A DNA stretch of 64,000 nt from Streptomyces violaceusniger (GTDB lineage Bacteria; Actinomycetota; Actinomycetes; Streptomycetales; Streptomycetaceae): positions 7,874,001-7,938,000 of the forward strand of contig BJHW01000001.1 of NCBI GenBank assembly GCA_005405945.1, in the 5' to 3' direction. Both the position numbers and the translations under genes were made by a program. Of the stretch, positions 46,003-54,872 are shown in pieces. The notes beneath the pieces were generated by a model. It did not search any database, was not told the origin of the DNA, and was given only the letters and a program-made list of their open reading frames with translations. Within the stretch, counting starts at the first letter, position 1. Each line of letters starts with the position of its first letter.

Positions 46003-47441
46003 TGCCGACTCCTCCGGCGGGCGGCCGCGGCGCCGTCCCCGCACTGTTCTCCGAGCCTGGGCAGGGGCGCGGGCAGGGGCAGGGCGGCTGGGACGAGGGA
46101 CAAGGGCGCCCGGAGGGGCGGGGCGTTCCGGACGCAGGGCAGGGGCTGCCCGAGCGATGGGGCGTCCCGGACGAGAGGGGCACCCCGGACGAGGGCCGGG
46201 GGCTCCCCGAGCGGCGGGCCACCCCGGACGAGGGGCAGGAGCTCGCTGAGCGGCGGGCCGCCCCGGACGAGGAGCGGCTGGCGCGGGCGGCGCTCACCCG
46301 GCTCGTGGAGCCCGGGGACGAGACCGTGGGGCGTTGGCTGCGCCATATGGGGGCGGTGGCGCTGTGGCGGGCGCTCACCGGGAAGGGCAAGCCCCCGCCC
46401 GGGGCAACCGGGGAGCGGCTGGCCGGATGCGCCCTCCGGGCGGCCGGGGTGGACCCGGTCGCCGACCTCGCGCTGATCGCCCGGCGCGGCGGACGGTTCA
46501 TCTGCCCCGGGGATCTGGACTGGCCCGGCCAGCTCGACGATCTCGGTGACGCTCGCCCGGTCGGGTTATGGGTGCGCGGCCGGGCCGACCTGCGGATGTG
46601 GGCGCTGCGCTCGGTCGCCGTGGTAGGCGCGCGGGCGTGCAGCGACTACGGCGCGCATGTCGCGGCGTCCCTCGGCACCGGGCTCGCCGAGCGGGGCTGG
46701 GTGGTCGTCTCCGGGGCGGCCCACGGCGTGGACGGCGCGGCTCACCGAGGGTCGCTCGCCGCGGGTGGGGCCACCATCGCGGTGCTCGCCTCCGGTGTGG
46801 ACGTCCCCTATCCGCGAGCGCACTCCGAGTTGATCGAGCGCATCGCCGAACAGGGCCTGTTGCTGGCCGAGTTGCCACCCGGAGCGCATCCGACACGCCA
46901 CAGATTCGTGCTCCGCAACCGGGTCATCGCCGCCCTCACCCGCGGCACGGTCGTGGTCGAGGCCCAGTACCGCAGCGGATCGCTGGTCACCGCGCGCCGG
47001 GCACAACAGCTCGGGCGGTCCACCATGGGGGTGCCCGGACCGGTGACCAGCGGGCTCTCGGCCGGGGTGCACGAACTGCTGCGCGGCGAGGCCGTCCTGG
47101 TCACCGATGCCGCCGAAGTGGCCGAGCTCATCGGCGGCATCGGAGACCTCGCCCCGGAGCGGCGGGGGCCGCTGGTCGAGCGGGACCTGCTCCATCCCGT
47201 GACGGCACGGGTGCTGGAAGCGTTGTCGGCACGGGGCGGCAACCACTTGCGGGACGTGGCCCGGGAGTCCGGGACCGGCTGCGACGAGGCCCTGGGCCGG
47301 CTCCATGAACTGCTCGCGCTGGGCTTCGTCGAACGTCATGGCGATCGATGGGAGTTGGTCCCGGCTCCGCGCCGGAGCGACGGCGCACGGCGAGGCGATC
47401 CCCCGAATCGGGGCAATCGGGTGAAAGGGTTGAGGCGATGA
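46002..47441 (+). CDS. dprA: DNA-processing protein DprA with repeat-expanded N-terminus
   Basis: Loads RecA onto single-stranded DNA. The Rossmann core is present: VVGARACSDYGAHVAASLG, VVSGAAHGVDGAAHRGSLAAGG, VDVPYPRAHSELIERIAEQG and RHRFVLRNRVIAALTRGTVVVEA, with a C-terminal winged-helix-like region. The usual start resembles PDEERLARAALTRLVEPGDE; here it is preceded by ~90 extra residues, mostly 13-residue repeats of the same sequence (46122-46295). ATG 46002 overlaps the yifB stop by one base; GTG 45996 is an alternative. Confidence 0.93.
   Translation: MPTPPAGGRGAVPALFSEPGQGRGQGQGGWDEGQGRPEGRGVPDAGQGLPERWGVPDERGTPDEGRGLPERRATPDEGQELAERRAAPDEERLARAALTRLVEPGDETVGRWLRHMGAVALWRALTGKGKPPPGATGERLAGCALRAAGVDPVADLALIARRGGRFICPGDLDWPGQLDDLGDARPVGLWVRGRADLRMWALRSVAVVGARACSDYGAHVAASLGTGLAERGWVVVSGAAHGVDGAAHRGSLAAGGATIAVLASGVDVPYPRAHSELIERIAEQGLLLAELPPGAHPTRHRFVLRNRVIAALTRGTVVVEAQYRSGSLVTARRAQQLGRSTMGVPGPVTSGLSAGVHELLRGEAVLVTDAAEVAELIGGIGDLAPERRGPLVERDLLHPVTARVLEALSARGGNHLRDVARESGTGCDEALGRLHELLALGFVERHGDRWELVPAPRRSDGARRGDPPNRGNRVKGLRR
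46122..46295 (+). repeat. 39-bp coding tandem repeat in dprA
   Basis: Units at 46122-46160, a half unit at 46161-46178, then 46179-46217, 46218-46256 and the presumed parental unit at 46257-46295. They encode GVPDAGQGLPERW, GTPDEGRGLPERR, ATPDEGQELAERR and AAPDEERLARAAL. Confidence 0.88.
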
Positions 47442-47570
47442 CCGTATCCGCACACCGCCGAGCCGACGCCGTTCGCATACCGCGACGCCTCAGTCACGCT
47501 ACGCTCACAAGGTTTCCGGCGGAAGCGTACGTCCTCACCCATGTCATGGCAGAACGGCTCAAGGCGACGA

Positions 47571-48404
47571 ATGCCCCAGCACATCTCCGGGTCTGACAGC
47601 GCGGCGCCGCCCGCGGCCCGCGGCGCGGTGCACCCTGCCGCGCCCTCATCGCTCGACGAGCTGTGGCGGTCGTACAAGACCACGGGCGACGGCCGGCTGC
47701 GGGAGCAGCTGATCCTGCACTACTCACCGCTGGTCAAATATGTGGCCGGCCGGGTCAGCGTCGGGCTGCCCTCCAATGTCGAGCAGGCGGACTTCGTCTC
47801 GTCCGGGGTCTTCGGACTCATCGACGCCATCGAGAAGTTCGACCCCGAGCGTGCCATCAAGTTCGAGACCTATGCGATCACCCGGATCCGCGGCGCGATG
47901 ATCGACGAGCTGCGGGCGCTGGACTGGATCCCACGGTCGGTCCGCCAGAAGGCCCGGGCCGTGGAGCGGGCGTACGCCACGCTGGAGGCCCAGCTGCGCC
48001 GCACCCCCTCGGAGACCGAGGTGGCCGCCGAGATGAGCATCAGCCTCGAGGAACTGCACGGTGTCTTCAGCCAGTTGTCGCTCGCCAATGTGGTCGCCCT
48101 GGAGGAGCTGCTGCACGTCGGCGGCGAGGGTGGCGACCGGCTCAGCCTCATGGACACCCTCGAGGACACCGCGGCGGACAACCCGGTCGAGGTGGCCGAG
48201 GACCGGGAGCTGCGCCGGCTGCTCGCCCGGGCGATCAACACCCTCCCGGAACGGGAGAAGACCGTGGTCACGCTCTACTACTACGAGGGGCTCACGCTCG
48301 CCGAGATCGGCCAGGTGCTCGGCGTCACCGAGAGCCGGGTCAGCCAGATCCACACCAAATCGGTGCTCCAGCTGCGGGCGAAACTCGCCGACGTCGGGCG
48401 CTGA
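47571..48404 (+). CDS. whiG: Sporulation sigma factor WhiG
   Basis: FliA-family sigma factor that commits aerial hyphae to sporulation. MPQHISGSDSAAPP opens a short tail; region 2 is HYSPLVKYVAGRVSVGLPSNVEQADFVSSGVFGLIDAIEKFDP and FETYAITRIRGAMIDELRALDWIPRSVR; region 4 is ALNTLP-type EREKTVVTLYYYEGLTLAEI and GVTESRVSQIHTKSV. At 277 aa it is close to S. coelicolor WhiG. ATG 47571. It follows dprA with 129 bp between, where its promoter must lie. Confidence 0.96.
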   Translation: MPQHISGSDSAAPPAARGAVHPAAPSSLDELWRSYKTTGDGRLREQLILHYSPLVKYVAGRVSVGLPSNVEQADFVSSGVFGLIDAIEKFDPERAIKFETYAITRIRGAMIDELRALDWIPRSVRQKARAVERAYATLEAQLRRTPSETEVAAEMSISLEELHGVFSQLSLANVVALEELLHVGGEGGDRLSLMDTLEDTAADNPVEVAEDRELRRLLARAINTLPEREKTVVTLYYYEGLTLAEIGQVLGVTESRVSQIHTKSVLQLRAKLADVGR

Positions 48405-48455
48405 ATCGTCCCTCCGGCATCGCCCTCCGGGCGGCCTCTTCCGTAGAGTGGTCGG

Positions 48456-49037
48456 GTGCCCAGGATTCGAGCGGCCTCAGTGGCCGAGCACCGGACGATG
48501 CAGCGCGCGGCCCTGCTGGAGGCCGCCCGCACCCTGCTGTCCGAGGGGGGTACGGAGGCGCTGACCTTCCCCGCCCTCGCCGAGCGCACGGGACTCGCAC
48601 GGTCCTCCGTCTATGAGTACTTCCGCTCCCGCGCCGCCGTGGTCGAGGAGCTGTGCGCCGTGGACTTCCCGGTCTGGGCCGCAGAGGTCGAGGCCGCCAT
48701 GGAGCGGGCCGACGGGCCCGAGGCGAAGATCGAGGCGTATGTCCGCCGCCAGCTCGCGCTCGTCGGCGACCGCCGGCACCGCGCGGTGGTGGCGATCTCC
48801 GCCGGTGAGCTGGACGCGGGCGCGCGGGAGAAGATCCGGGCCGCCCACGGCGGGCTGATCGCCATGGTGGTCGAGGCCCTCGCGGCCCTCGGGCATGAGC
48901 AGCCCCGGCTCTCGGCGGTACTCCTCCAGGGCGTCGTGGACGCCGCGGTCCGGCGCATCGAGCTCGGCGCGGCCGAGGACCCCGACCGGATCACCGAGGC
49001 GGCCGTCGCCATGGCCCTGCGCGGCGTCCGGGGCTGA
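48456..49037 (+). CDS. TetR-family transcriptional regulator
   Basis: A 193-residue repressor. The N-terminal helix-turn-helix is ALLEAARTLLSEGGTEALTFPALAERTGLARSSVYEYFRSRAAVVEEL; the C-terminal ligand-binding part is helical and unconserved. The start is GTG 48456. It lies 51 bp after whiG in the same direction. Target and ligand are unknown. Confidence 0.9.
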   Translation: MPRIRAASVAEHRTMQRAALLEAARTLLSEGGTEALTFPALAERTGLARSSVYEYFRSRAAVVEELCAVDFPVWAAEVEAAMERADGPEAKIEAYVRRQLALVGDRRHRAVVAISAGELDAGAREKIRAAHGGLIAMVVEALAALGHEQPRLSAVLLQGVVDAAVRRIELGAAEDPDRITEAAVAMALRGVRG

Positions 49038-49867
49038 CCGCCCGGCCCTTCCACTGCCCCGGCGGGCGCACGCGGGGCGCGGCCCGGACGACCGGGCGAC
49101 CCGGACCGACCCCGAGCGACCCAGCCGGATCCGGGCCCAGAGGGATGCCGCCACCAGCGCCGCGGCCGTCGGCAGCCGGGTGTCCCGGCGGGGGAGGCGA
49201 GCCCGGAGACCGTGGGCGCGTCACGCACCCCGAACACCGGAAGCAGCCGGGACGGCCCGCCCCGCAGCATCGACGGCGGCAGCAGTGACAGCGGATCGAG
49301 ATAGCGGTTCGCGCGCCGCAGCCCCCAGTGCAGACAGCCCGGCCGGCAGTGGAAGGGGCCCGGCGCCACCACGCCGACCACCTGCCCGGCGGCCACCCGC
49401 TCCCCCTTGGTCACCGTGGCGCGCACCGGTTCGTAGGTGGTGCGCAGGGGAGGGGAGCCGGTCCCGGACACCTCTATCACCAGCACACCACGGCCCGCGA
49501 CCGGGCCCACGAAGCTCACCCGCCCCGGGCCCGCCGCCCGGACCCGCTCGCCCGGGCGCGCCGCGAGGTCGACCCCGCGGTGCCCCGCCGCCCAGGGCGC
49601 CGGAGGCGGCCGCCAGCCCCTCAGCACGGCAGGCCGCACCGCGCCTGGAGCACCGTCGACCGGCCACGACCGCTCCCCGCTCGGTCTCGACCGTCCCTCG
49701 CCCGGTCTCGTCCCCGGCTCCGGCGCCGCGCGCGGATCCGCCGCCGCGGCCCGTGCCGCCGGAAGAGGTAACGCCACAGGAGACGCCGTCGGCACCGACA
49801 GCACCGACAGCACCGACAACGCGAGAATCACCAGGGCAAGAGCCCGCCCCACCACAAGCCTTCGCAT
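48991..49867 (-). CDS. M23-family peptidase (LytM-like), 3' end uncertain
   Basis: Secreted or anchored cell-wall endopeptidase. ATG 49867 opens a signal peptide (MRRLVVGRALALVILALSVL). The M23 domain has AGHRGVDLAARPGERVRAAGPGRVSFVG, RTTYEPVRATVTKGERVAAGQVVG and CLHWGLRRANRYLDPLSLL with the zinc ligands HxxxD and HxG-like. Beyond LLPVFGVRDAP the frame is doubtful: a base seems missing at CCC 49184-49186, which leads into LPTAAALVAASLWARIR, a likely membrane segment. A further shift is needed to stop at 48991, so the C-terminus cannot be fixed. It is convergent with the TetR gene. Confidence 0.78.
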
Positions 49868-50179
49868 GCCGCCACGATGGCCCGGCGGCCCGAAACGGGT
49901 GGATCATGGACGGAATCGGGGGACTACTCACTGGTTGTGGATAACGCCGTCACCCGGCACCGTACCGGTCCCGTACACTTCTTATGGCGATCCGGGTCAC
50001 CGGATCGACTTCGCACGCCCCGCCACCGGTGCTCCGATCGCGCATCGGTCAGCTCGGTGGCCGCGCCCCTCGGTCCTCGGACGACCCCGAAAGGGCCCCG
50101 TCCGTGGCAGGCGCGCCGGGACGTCAGGAGCGGCGGCCGCCCGGCCGCCGTGGAACCGAGTACCTCAAGGAGTACGGCC
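49868..50179. other. 312-bp promoter region between the M23 gene and rpsB
   Basis: Divergent intergenic DNA. A TACACT hexamer at 49974-49979 may be a -10 box of the rpsB promoter; a convincing -35 is not visible. AAGGAG at 50167 is the rpsB ribosome-binding site. No ORF and no obvious S2-leader structure is recognised. Confidence 0.35.
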
Positions 50180-51079
50180 ATGGCCGTCGTCACGATGCGG
50201 GAGCTGCTGGAGAGCGGCGTCCACTTCGGGCACCAGACCCGCCGCTGGAACCCGAAGATGAAGCGTTTCATCTTCACCGAGCGCAACGGCATCTACATCA
50301 TCGACCTGCTCCAGTCGCTGTCGTACATCGACCGCGCCTACGAGTTCGTCAAGGAGACCGTCGCCCACGGCGGCTCCATTATGTTCGTCGGCACCAAGAA
50401 GCAGGCGCAGGAGGCCATCGCCGAGCAGGCGACCCGCGTCGGCATGCCGTACGTCAACCAGCGCTGGCTGGGCGGCATGCTCACCAACTTCTCGACCGTC
50501 TACAAGCGCCTGCAGCGCCTGAAGGAGCTCGAGCAGATCGACTTCGAGGATGTGGCCGCCTCCGGCCTCACCAAGAAGGAGCTCCTGGTCCTCTCCCGCG
50601 AGAAGGCCAAGCTGGAGAAGACCCTCGGCGGTATCCGCGAGATGCAGAAGGTGCCGAGCGCCGTCTGGATCGTGGACACCAAGAAGGAGCACATCGCCGT
50701 CGGTGAGGCGCGCAAGCTCCGGATCCCGGTCGTCGCGATCCTCGACACCAACTGCGACCCGGACGAGGTCGACTACAAGATCCCGGGCAACGACGACGCG
50801 ATCCGCTCCGTCACCCTGCTCACCCGGGTGATCGCCGACGCCGTCGCCGAGGGCCTCATCGCCCGTTCCGGTGTCGCCACCGGTGACGAGAAGGCCGACA
50901 AGGCCGCTGGCGAGCCCCTCGCCGAGTGGGAGCGCGACCTGCTCGAGGGCGAGAAGAAGGCCGACGAGGCCGAGGCCAAGCCGGCCGAGGCCGCCGCGGA
51001 CAAGCCCGCCGAGGACGCCAAGCCGACCGAGGACGCCAAGCCGGCCGAGGCCCCCGCCGCGGGCACCGAGCAGGGCTGA
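50180..51079 (+). CDS. rpsB: 30S ribosomal protein S2
   Basis: A 299-residue protein: MAVVTMRELLESGVHFGHQTRRWNPKMKRFIFTERNGIYIIDL is the S2 signature, with NQRWLGGMLTNFSTV and DTKKEHIAVGEARKL. A ~55-residue Lys/Glu/Ala-rich tail with PAEDAKPTEDAK repeats is typical of actinobacteria. It begins at ATG 50180 and heads the operon rpsB-tsf-pyrH-frr-cdsA. Confidence 0.97.
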   Translation: MAVVTMRELLESGVHFGHQTRRWNPKMKRFIFTERNGIYIIDLLQSLSYIDRAYEFVKETVAHGGSIMFVGTKKQAQEAIAEQATRVGMPYVNQRWLGGMLTNFSTVYKRLQRLKELEQIDFEDVAASGLTKKELLVLSREKAKLEKTLGGIREMQKVPSAVWIVDTKKEHIAVGEARKLRIPVVAILDTNCDPDEVDYKIPGNDDAIRSVTLLTRVIADAVAEGLIARSGVATGDEKADKAAGEPLAEWERDLLEGEKKADEAEAKPAEAAADKPAEDAKPTEDAKPAEAPAAGTEQG

Positions 51080-51189
51080 CCACTCAGACGTCACTCAGAC
51101 GGTGTATGACGGCGGGGGACGGTGCCGGTGGCGCCGCCCCCGCCGTTCACCCGTAGAGCTTTCGACTTTCGAGAAGAGATTCACAGATC

Positions 51190-52026
51190 ATGGCGAACTT
51201 CACCGCCGCTGACGTCAAGAAGCTCCGTGAGCTGACCGGCGCCGGCATGATGGACTGCAAGAAGGCGCTGGACGAGGCCGAGGGCAACGTCGACAAGGCC
51301 GTCGAGGTCCTGCGCGTCAAGGGCCAGAAGGGCGTGGCCAAGCGTGAGGGCCGCAGCGCCGAGAACGGTGCCGTCGTCTCCCTCATCGCGGACGACAAGT
51401 CCTCCGGCGTGCTGGTCGAGCTGAAGTGCGAGACCGACTTCGTGGCCAAGGGCGACAAGTTCGTGGGCCTCGCCGACGCCATCGCCGCCCACGTAGCCAA
51501 GAGCTCCCCGGCCGACCTGGAGGCCCTGCTGGCCTCCGAGATCGAGGCGGGCAAGACCGTTCAGGCGTTCGTCGACGAGGCCAACGCGACCCTCGGCGAG
51601 AAGATCGTCCTGGACCGCTTCGCGCAGTTCTCCGGCGGCTTCGTCGCGGCGTACATGCACCGCACCAGCCCTGACCTGCCGCCGCAGGTCGGCGTCCTGG
51701 TCGAGCTGGACAAGGAAGACGCCACGGTCGCCAAGGACGTCGCGCAGCACATCGCCGCCTTCGCCCCGAAGTTCCTCACCCGCGACGAGATCCCGGCCGA
51801 GACGGTCGAGAACGAGCGCCGGGTCGCCGAGGCCACCGCCCGCGAGGAGGGCAAGCCCGAGGGCGCCCTGCCGAAGATCATCGAGGGTCGCGTCACCGGC
51901 TTCTTCAAGGAGAACGTGCTGGTGGACCAGCCGTTCGCCAAGGACAACAAGAAGTCCGTCCAGAAGATCCTGGACGAGGCCGGTGTCTCGCTCAAGCGCT
52001 TCGCCCGTTTCCGCGTCGGCGTCTGA
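51190..52026 (+). CDS. tsf: Elongation factor Ts
   Basis: Guanine-nucleotide exchange factor for EF-Tu. The 278-residue protein has MANFTAADVKKLRELTGAGMMDCKKALDEAEGNVDKAVEVLR (N-terminal UBA-like domain and signature 1) and LKCETDFVAKGDKF (signature 2). It ends in a coiled-coil C-terminal module ending RFARFRVGV. Co-transcribed with rpsB, 110 bp downstream. Confidence 0.97.
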   Translation: MANFTAADVKKLRELTGAGMMDCKKALDEAEGNVDKAVEVLRVKGQKGVAKREGRSAENGAVVSLIADDKSSGVLVELKCETDFVAKGDKFVGLADAIAAHVAKSSPADLEALLASEIEAGKTVQAFVDEANATLGEKIVLDRFAQFSGGFVAAYMHRTSPDLPPQVGVLVELDKEDATVAKDVAQHIAAFAPKFLTRDEIPAETVENERRVAEATAREEGKPEGALPKIIEGRVTGFFKENVLVDQPFAKDNKKSVQKILDEAGVSLKRFARFRVGV

Positions 52027-52181
52027 GCCGAGCAGCGAATGACCGGCGACCCCGATAGGGTCGTAGGCAGCCAACCGTCGACCGGTCGGCCGCAGATGTG
52101 ACGAGGAGGCCATTGCCGCAGAGGTCGTAACAGGACCCGTCCGGCAGTGGCCTTCTTCGTATGTGCACGAGGAGATCTCCA

Positions 52182-52964
52182 ATGAATCACGGCGCGGACG
52201 CCAAACAGGCCGCCGATGACAAGAAGGCGCACGGCGCGGCCCAACACGGTCGCTTCCTGCTGAAGCTGTCCGGCGAGGCGTTCGCCGGAGGCGGGGGACT
52301 CGGTGTCGACCCCGATGTCGTGCACGCCATCGCGCGCGAGGTCGCCGCCGTGGTCAGGGACGGTGCCGAGATCGCCATCGTCATCGGCGGCGGTAACTTC
52401 TTCCGCGGTGCGGAACTGCAGCAGCGCGGTATGGACCGGGCCCGCTCGGACTACATGGGCATGCTCGGAACCGTCATGAACTGTCTCGCCCTCCAGGACT
52501 TCCTGGAAAAGGAGGGCATCGACTCCCGCGTCCAGACCGCCATCACCATGGGCCAGGTCGCGGAGCCGTACATTCCGCTGCGTGCGGTGCGCCATCTGGA
52601 GAAGGGGCGTGTGGTCATCTTCGGCGCGGGTATGGGTATGCCGTACTTCTCCACGGACACCACCGCGGCCCAGCGCGCGCTGGAGATCGACGCGCAGGCC
52701 CTGCTCATGGGCAAGAACGGCGTGGACGGGGTCTATGACTCCGACCCCGCCCGCAACCCCGACGCGGTGAAGTTCGACGCCCTGGAGTACGGCGAGGTGA
52801 TCACCCGGGACCTCAAGGTCGCCGACGCCACCGCGATCACCCTCTGCCGGGACAACAAGCTGCCCATCCTCGTCTTCGAGCTCCTGGCCGAAGGAAATAT
52901 CGCGCGTGCGGTGAAGGGTGAGAAGATCGGCACGCTTGTGAGCGACCAGGGCTCCCGGGCCTGA
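52182..52964 (+). CDS. pyrH: Uridylate kinase PyrH
   Basis: Hexameric bacterial UMP kinase of the amino-acid-kinase fold, making UDP from UMP and ATP. Signatures: LLKLSGEAFAGGGGLGVDPD, VIGGGNFFRGAELQQRGMDRARSDYMGMLGTVMN, GAGMGMPYFSTDTTAAQRALEI and LLMGKNGVDGVYDSDP. ATG 52182 follows GAGGAG. There is a 24-residue hydrophilic N-terminal extension. At 260 aa it matches Streptomyces homologues. Confidence 0.97.
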   Translation: MNHGADAKQAADDKKAHGAAQHGRFLLKLSGEAFAGGGGLGVDPDVVHAIAREVAAVVRDGAEIAIVIGGGNFFRGAELQQRGMDRARSDYMGMLGTVMNCLALQDFLEKEGIDSRVQTAITMGQVAEPYIPLRAVRHLEKGRVVIFGAGMGMPYFSTDTTAAQRALEIDAQALLMGKNGVDGVYDSDPARNPDAVKFDALEYGEVITRDLKVADATAITLCRDNKLPILVFELLAEGNIARAVKGEKIGTLVSDQGSRA

Positions 52965-53068
52965 CGGCTCGAACGGGGGATGGACAACGGCCTGCCGGTC
53001 GGACACCGTGCAGGAGAAGACGCACGCAGGGGCGAGGCTCTGCTTACTGATAACACCAGGAGCAAGTG

Positions 53069-53626
53069 GTGATCGAAGAGATCCTCCTCGAGGCCGAGGA
53101 GAAGATGGAGAAAGCCGTTGTGGTCGCCAAGGAGGACTTCGCCGCGATCCGCACCGGGCGTGCGCACCCGGCGATGTTCAACAAGATCGTGGCGGACTAC
53201 TACGGTGCGCTGACGCCGATCAATCAGCTGGCGTCGTTCTCGGTGCCGGAGCCGCGGATGGCCGTGGTCACGCCGTTCGACAAGACCGCGCTCCGCAACA
53301 TCGAGCAGGCGATCCGGGACTCCGACCTGGGCGTCAACCCGAGCAATGACGGCAACATCATCCGTGTGGTGTTCCCCGAGCTCACCGAGCAGCGCCGCAA
53401 GGAGTTCATCAAGGTCGCCAAGGGCAAGGGCGAGGACGCGAAGATCTCGATCCGCAGCGTCCGCCGCAAGGCCAAGGAGTCCATCGACAAGCTGATCAAG
53501 GACGGCGAGGTCGGCGAGGACGAGGGGCGCCGCGCGGAGAAGGAGCTCGACGACACCACGGCGAAGTATGTCGCGCAGGTGGATGAGCTGCTCAAGCACA
53601 AGGAAGCCGAGCTGCTCGAGGTCTGA
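53069..53626 (+). CDS. frr: Ribosome recycling factor
   Basis: With EF-G splits ribosomes after termination. A 185-residue protein: IEEILLEAEEKMEKAVVVAKEDFAAIRTGRAHPAMFNKI and RVVFPELTEQRRKEFIKVAK are family signatures. GTG 53069 is preferred over GTG 53066 because it gives the standard 185 residues. AGGAG lies upstream. Its stop overlaps the cdsA ATG by one base. Confidence 0.97.
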   Translation: MIEEILLEAEEKMEKAVVVAKEDFAAIRTGRAHPAMFNKIVADYYGALTPINQLASFSVPEPRMAVVTPFDKTALRNIEQAIRDSDLGVNPSNDGNIIRVVFPELTEQRRKEFIKVAKGKGEDAKISIRSVRRKAKESIDKLIKDGEVGEDEGRRAEKELDDTTAKYVAQVDELLKHKEAELLEV

Positions 53627-54800
53627 TGAACGACTCTTCCTGGGGGGCCCAACCAAGCGCCGGACTCCGGGGACCGGGCGGTCAGGGCACCTCCCCGGCT
53701 ATGGCTGGGAGGTGCCCACTTCTTCGGCGGGTCCCGCGCACGAGGTGGGTGAGGCGGCGCAGACTCGCCCCATGCCCACCGTGCCCCACGCAGGCGGCGA
53801 CTCCGGCGAGGCCGCCGACCGTGACCGGGGGGCCGCTCGGCTGAGCGGCCCCCTCTTCCGCGACGAGCGGGAGCCGCAGCCCGGACCCCGGCAGCCCGCC
53901 GGGCGCCGGCCGACGCCCCCCGACCCCGCGCCCGACCCGGCCTCCGCCGACGGCGCGCGCGGCGCCGACGACGGGCAGGGCAAGAAGAGTGCGGGCCGGA
54001 ATCTGCGCGCCGCGATAGGGGTGGGCGTCGGCCTCGGCGTGATCATCTTGGCCTCGCTTTTCATCTACAAGCCCGTGTTCGTCGGCGTGGTGGCGGTCGC
54101 GGTGGTGGTCGGGCTCTGGGAGCTGACCTCGCGGCTGACCGAGCGCAAGGACATCCGGGTCCCCCTGGTGCCGCTCGCCGTCGGCGGGGTCGCCATGGTC
54201 GTCGCCGGGTATGTGCGCGGTGCACAGGGCGCGGTGGTGGCGGTCGCCCTTACGGCGCTCGCGGTGCTGGTCTGGCGGATGACCGAGCCGCCCGACAACT
54301 ACCTCAGGGATGTCACCGCGGGCGTCTTCGCCGCCTTCTACGTACCGTTTCTGGCCACTTTCGTGGCGCTCATGCTCGACACCGACGACGGCCCGTGGCG
54401 GGTCCTGACCTTCCTGCTGCTGACCGTGGTCAGCGACACGGGGGCGTACGCGGTGGGCTGGCGCTTCGGCAAGCATCCACTGGCCCCGCGCATCAGCCCC
54501 GGCAAGACCCGCGAGGGGCTGCTGGGCGCGGTGACCTTCGCGATGGCCGCGGGCGCGCTGTGCATGCAGTTCCTCATCGACGACGGCGTCTGGTGGCAGG
54601 GCCTGCTGCTCGGCCTCGCCGCAGCGGTCAGCGCGACCCTCGGCGACCTCGGCGAGTCCATGATCAAGCGCGACCTCGGCATCAAGGACATGGGCAAGCT
54701 GCTGCCCGGCCACGGCGGGATCATGGACCGGCTCGACTCGCTGCTGCCCACCGCGCCGGTGGTGTGGCTGCTGCTGGTGATCTTCGTGGGCGGCGGCTGA
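53626..54800 (+). CDS. cdsA: Phosphatidate cytidylyltransferase CdsA, frameshifted near N-terminus
   Basis: Membrane enzyme making CDP-diacylglycerol from phosphatidate and CTP. ATG 53626 opens MNDSSWGAQPSAGLRGPGGQG, matching Streptomyces homologues. Then a dispersed palindromic repeat (53686-53716) is read in frame, with a missing G around 53707-53709. After it the frame continues TSSAGPAHEVGEAAQTRPMP, GAARLSGPLFRDE, about eight membrane helices and the catalytic signature SDTGAYAVGWRFGKHPLAPRISPGKTREG...GDLGESMIKRDLGIKDMGKLLPGHGGIMDRLDS. Length is ~391 aa. Confidence 0.92.
53686..53716. repeat. Dispersed palindromic repeat, copy 3, inside cdsA
   Basis: GGCACCTCCC (53686-53695) and GGGAGGTGCC (53707-53716) are exact inverted arms around CGGCTATGGCT. 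It is related to the copies at 21514 and 32985. It lies in the variable N-terminal region of CdsA and holds the frame break. Confidence 0.65.
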
Positions 54801-54814
54801 CCACGCCCGCCCAC

Positions 54815-54844
54815 GGGCCCCGCGCCACTCCCGGCGCGGGGCCC
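54815..54844 (+). terminator. Terminator after cdsA
   Basis: GGGCCCCGCGCC (54815-54826), loop ACTCCC, GGCGCGGGGCCC (54833-54844) then TTCGTA. A perfect 12-pair stem that ends the rpsB-cdsA operon before rlmN. Confidence 0.85.
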
Positions 54845-54872
54845 TTCGTACGTCTGCGACACTGGGTGAACC

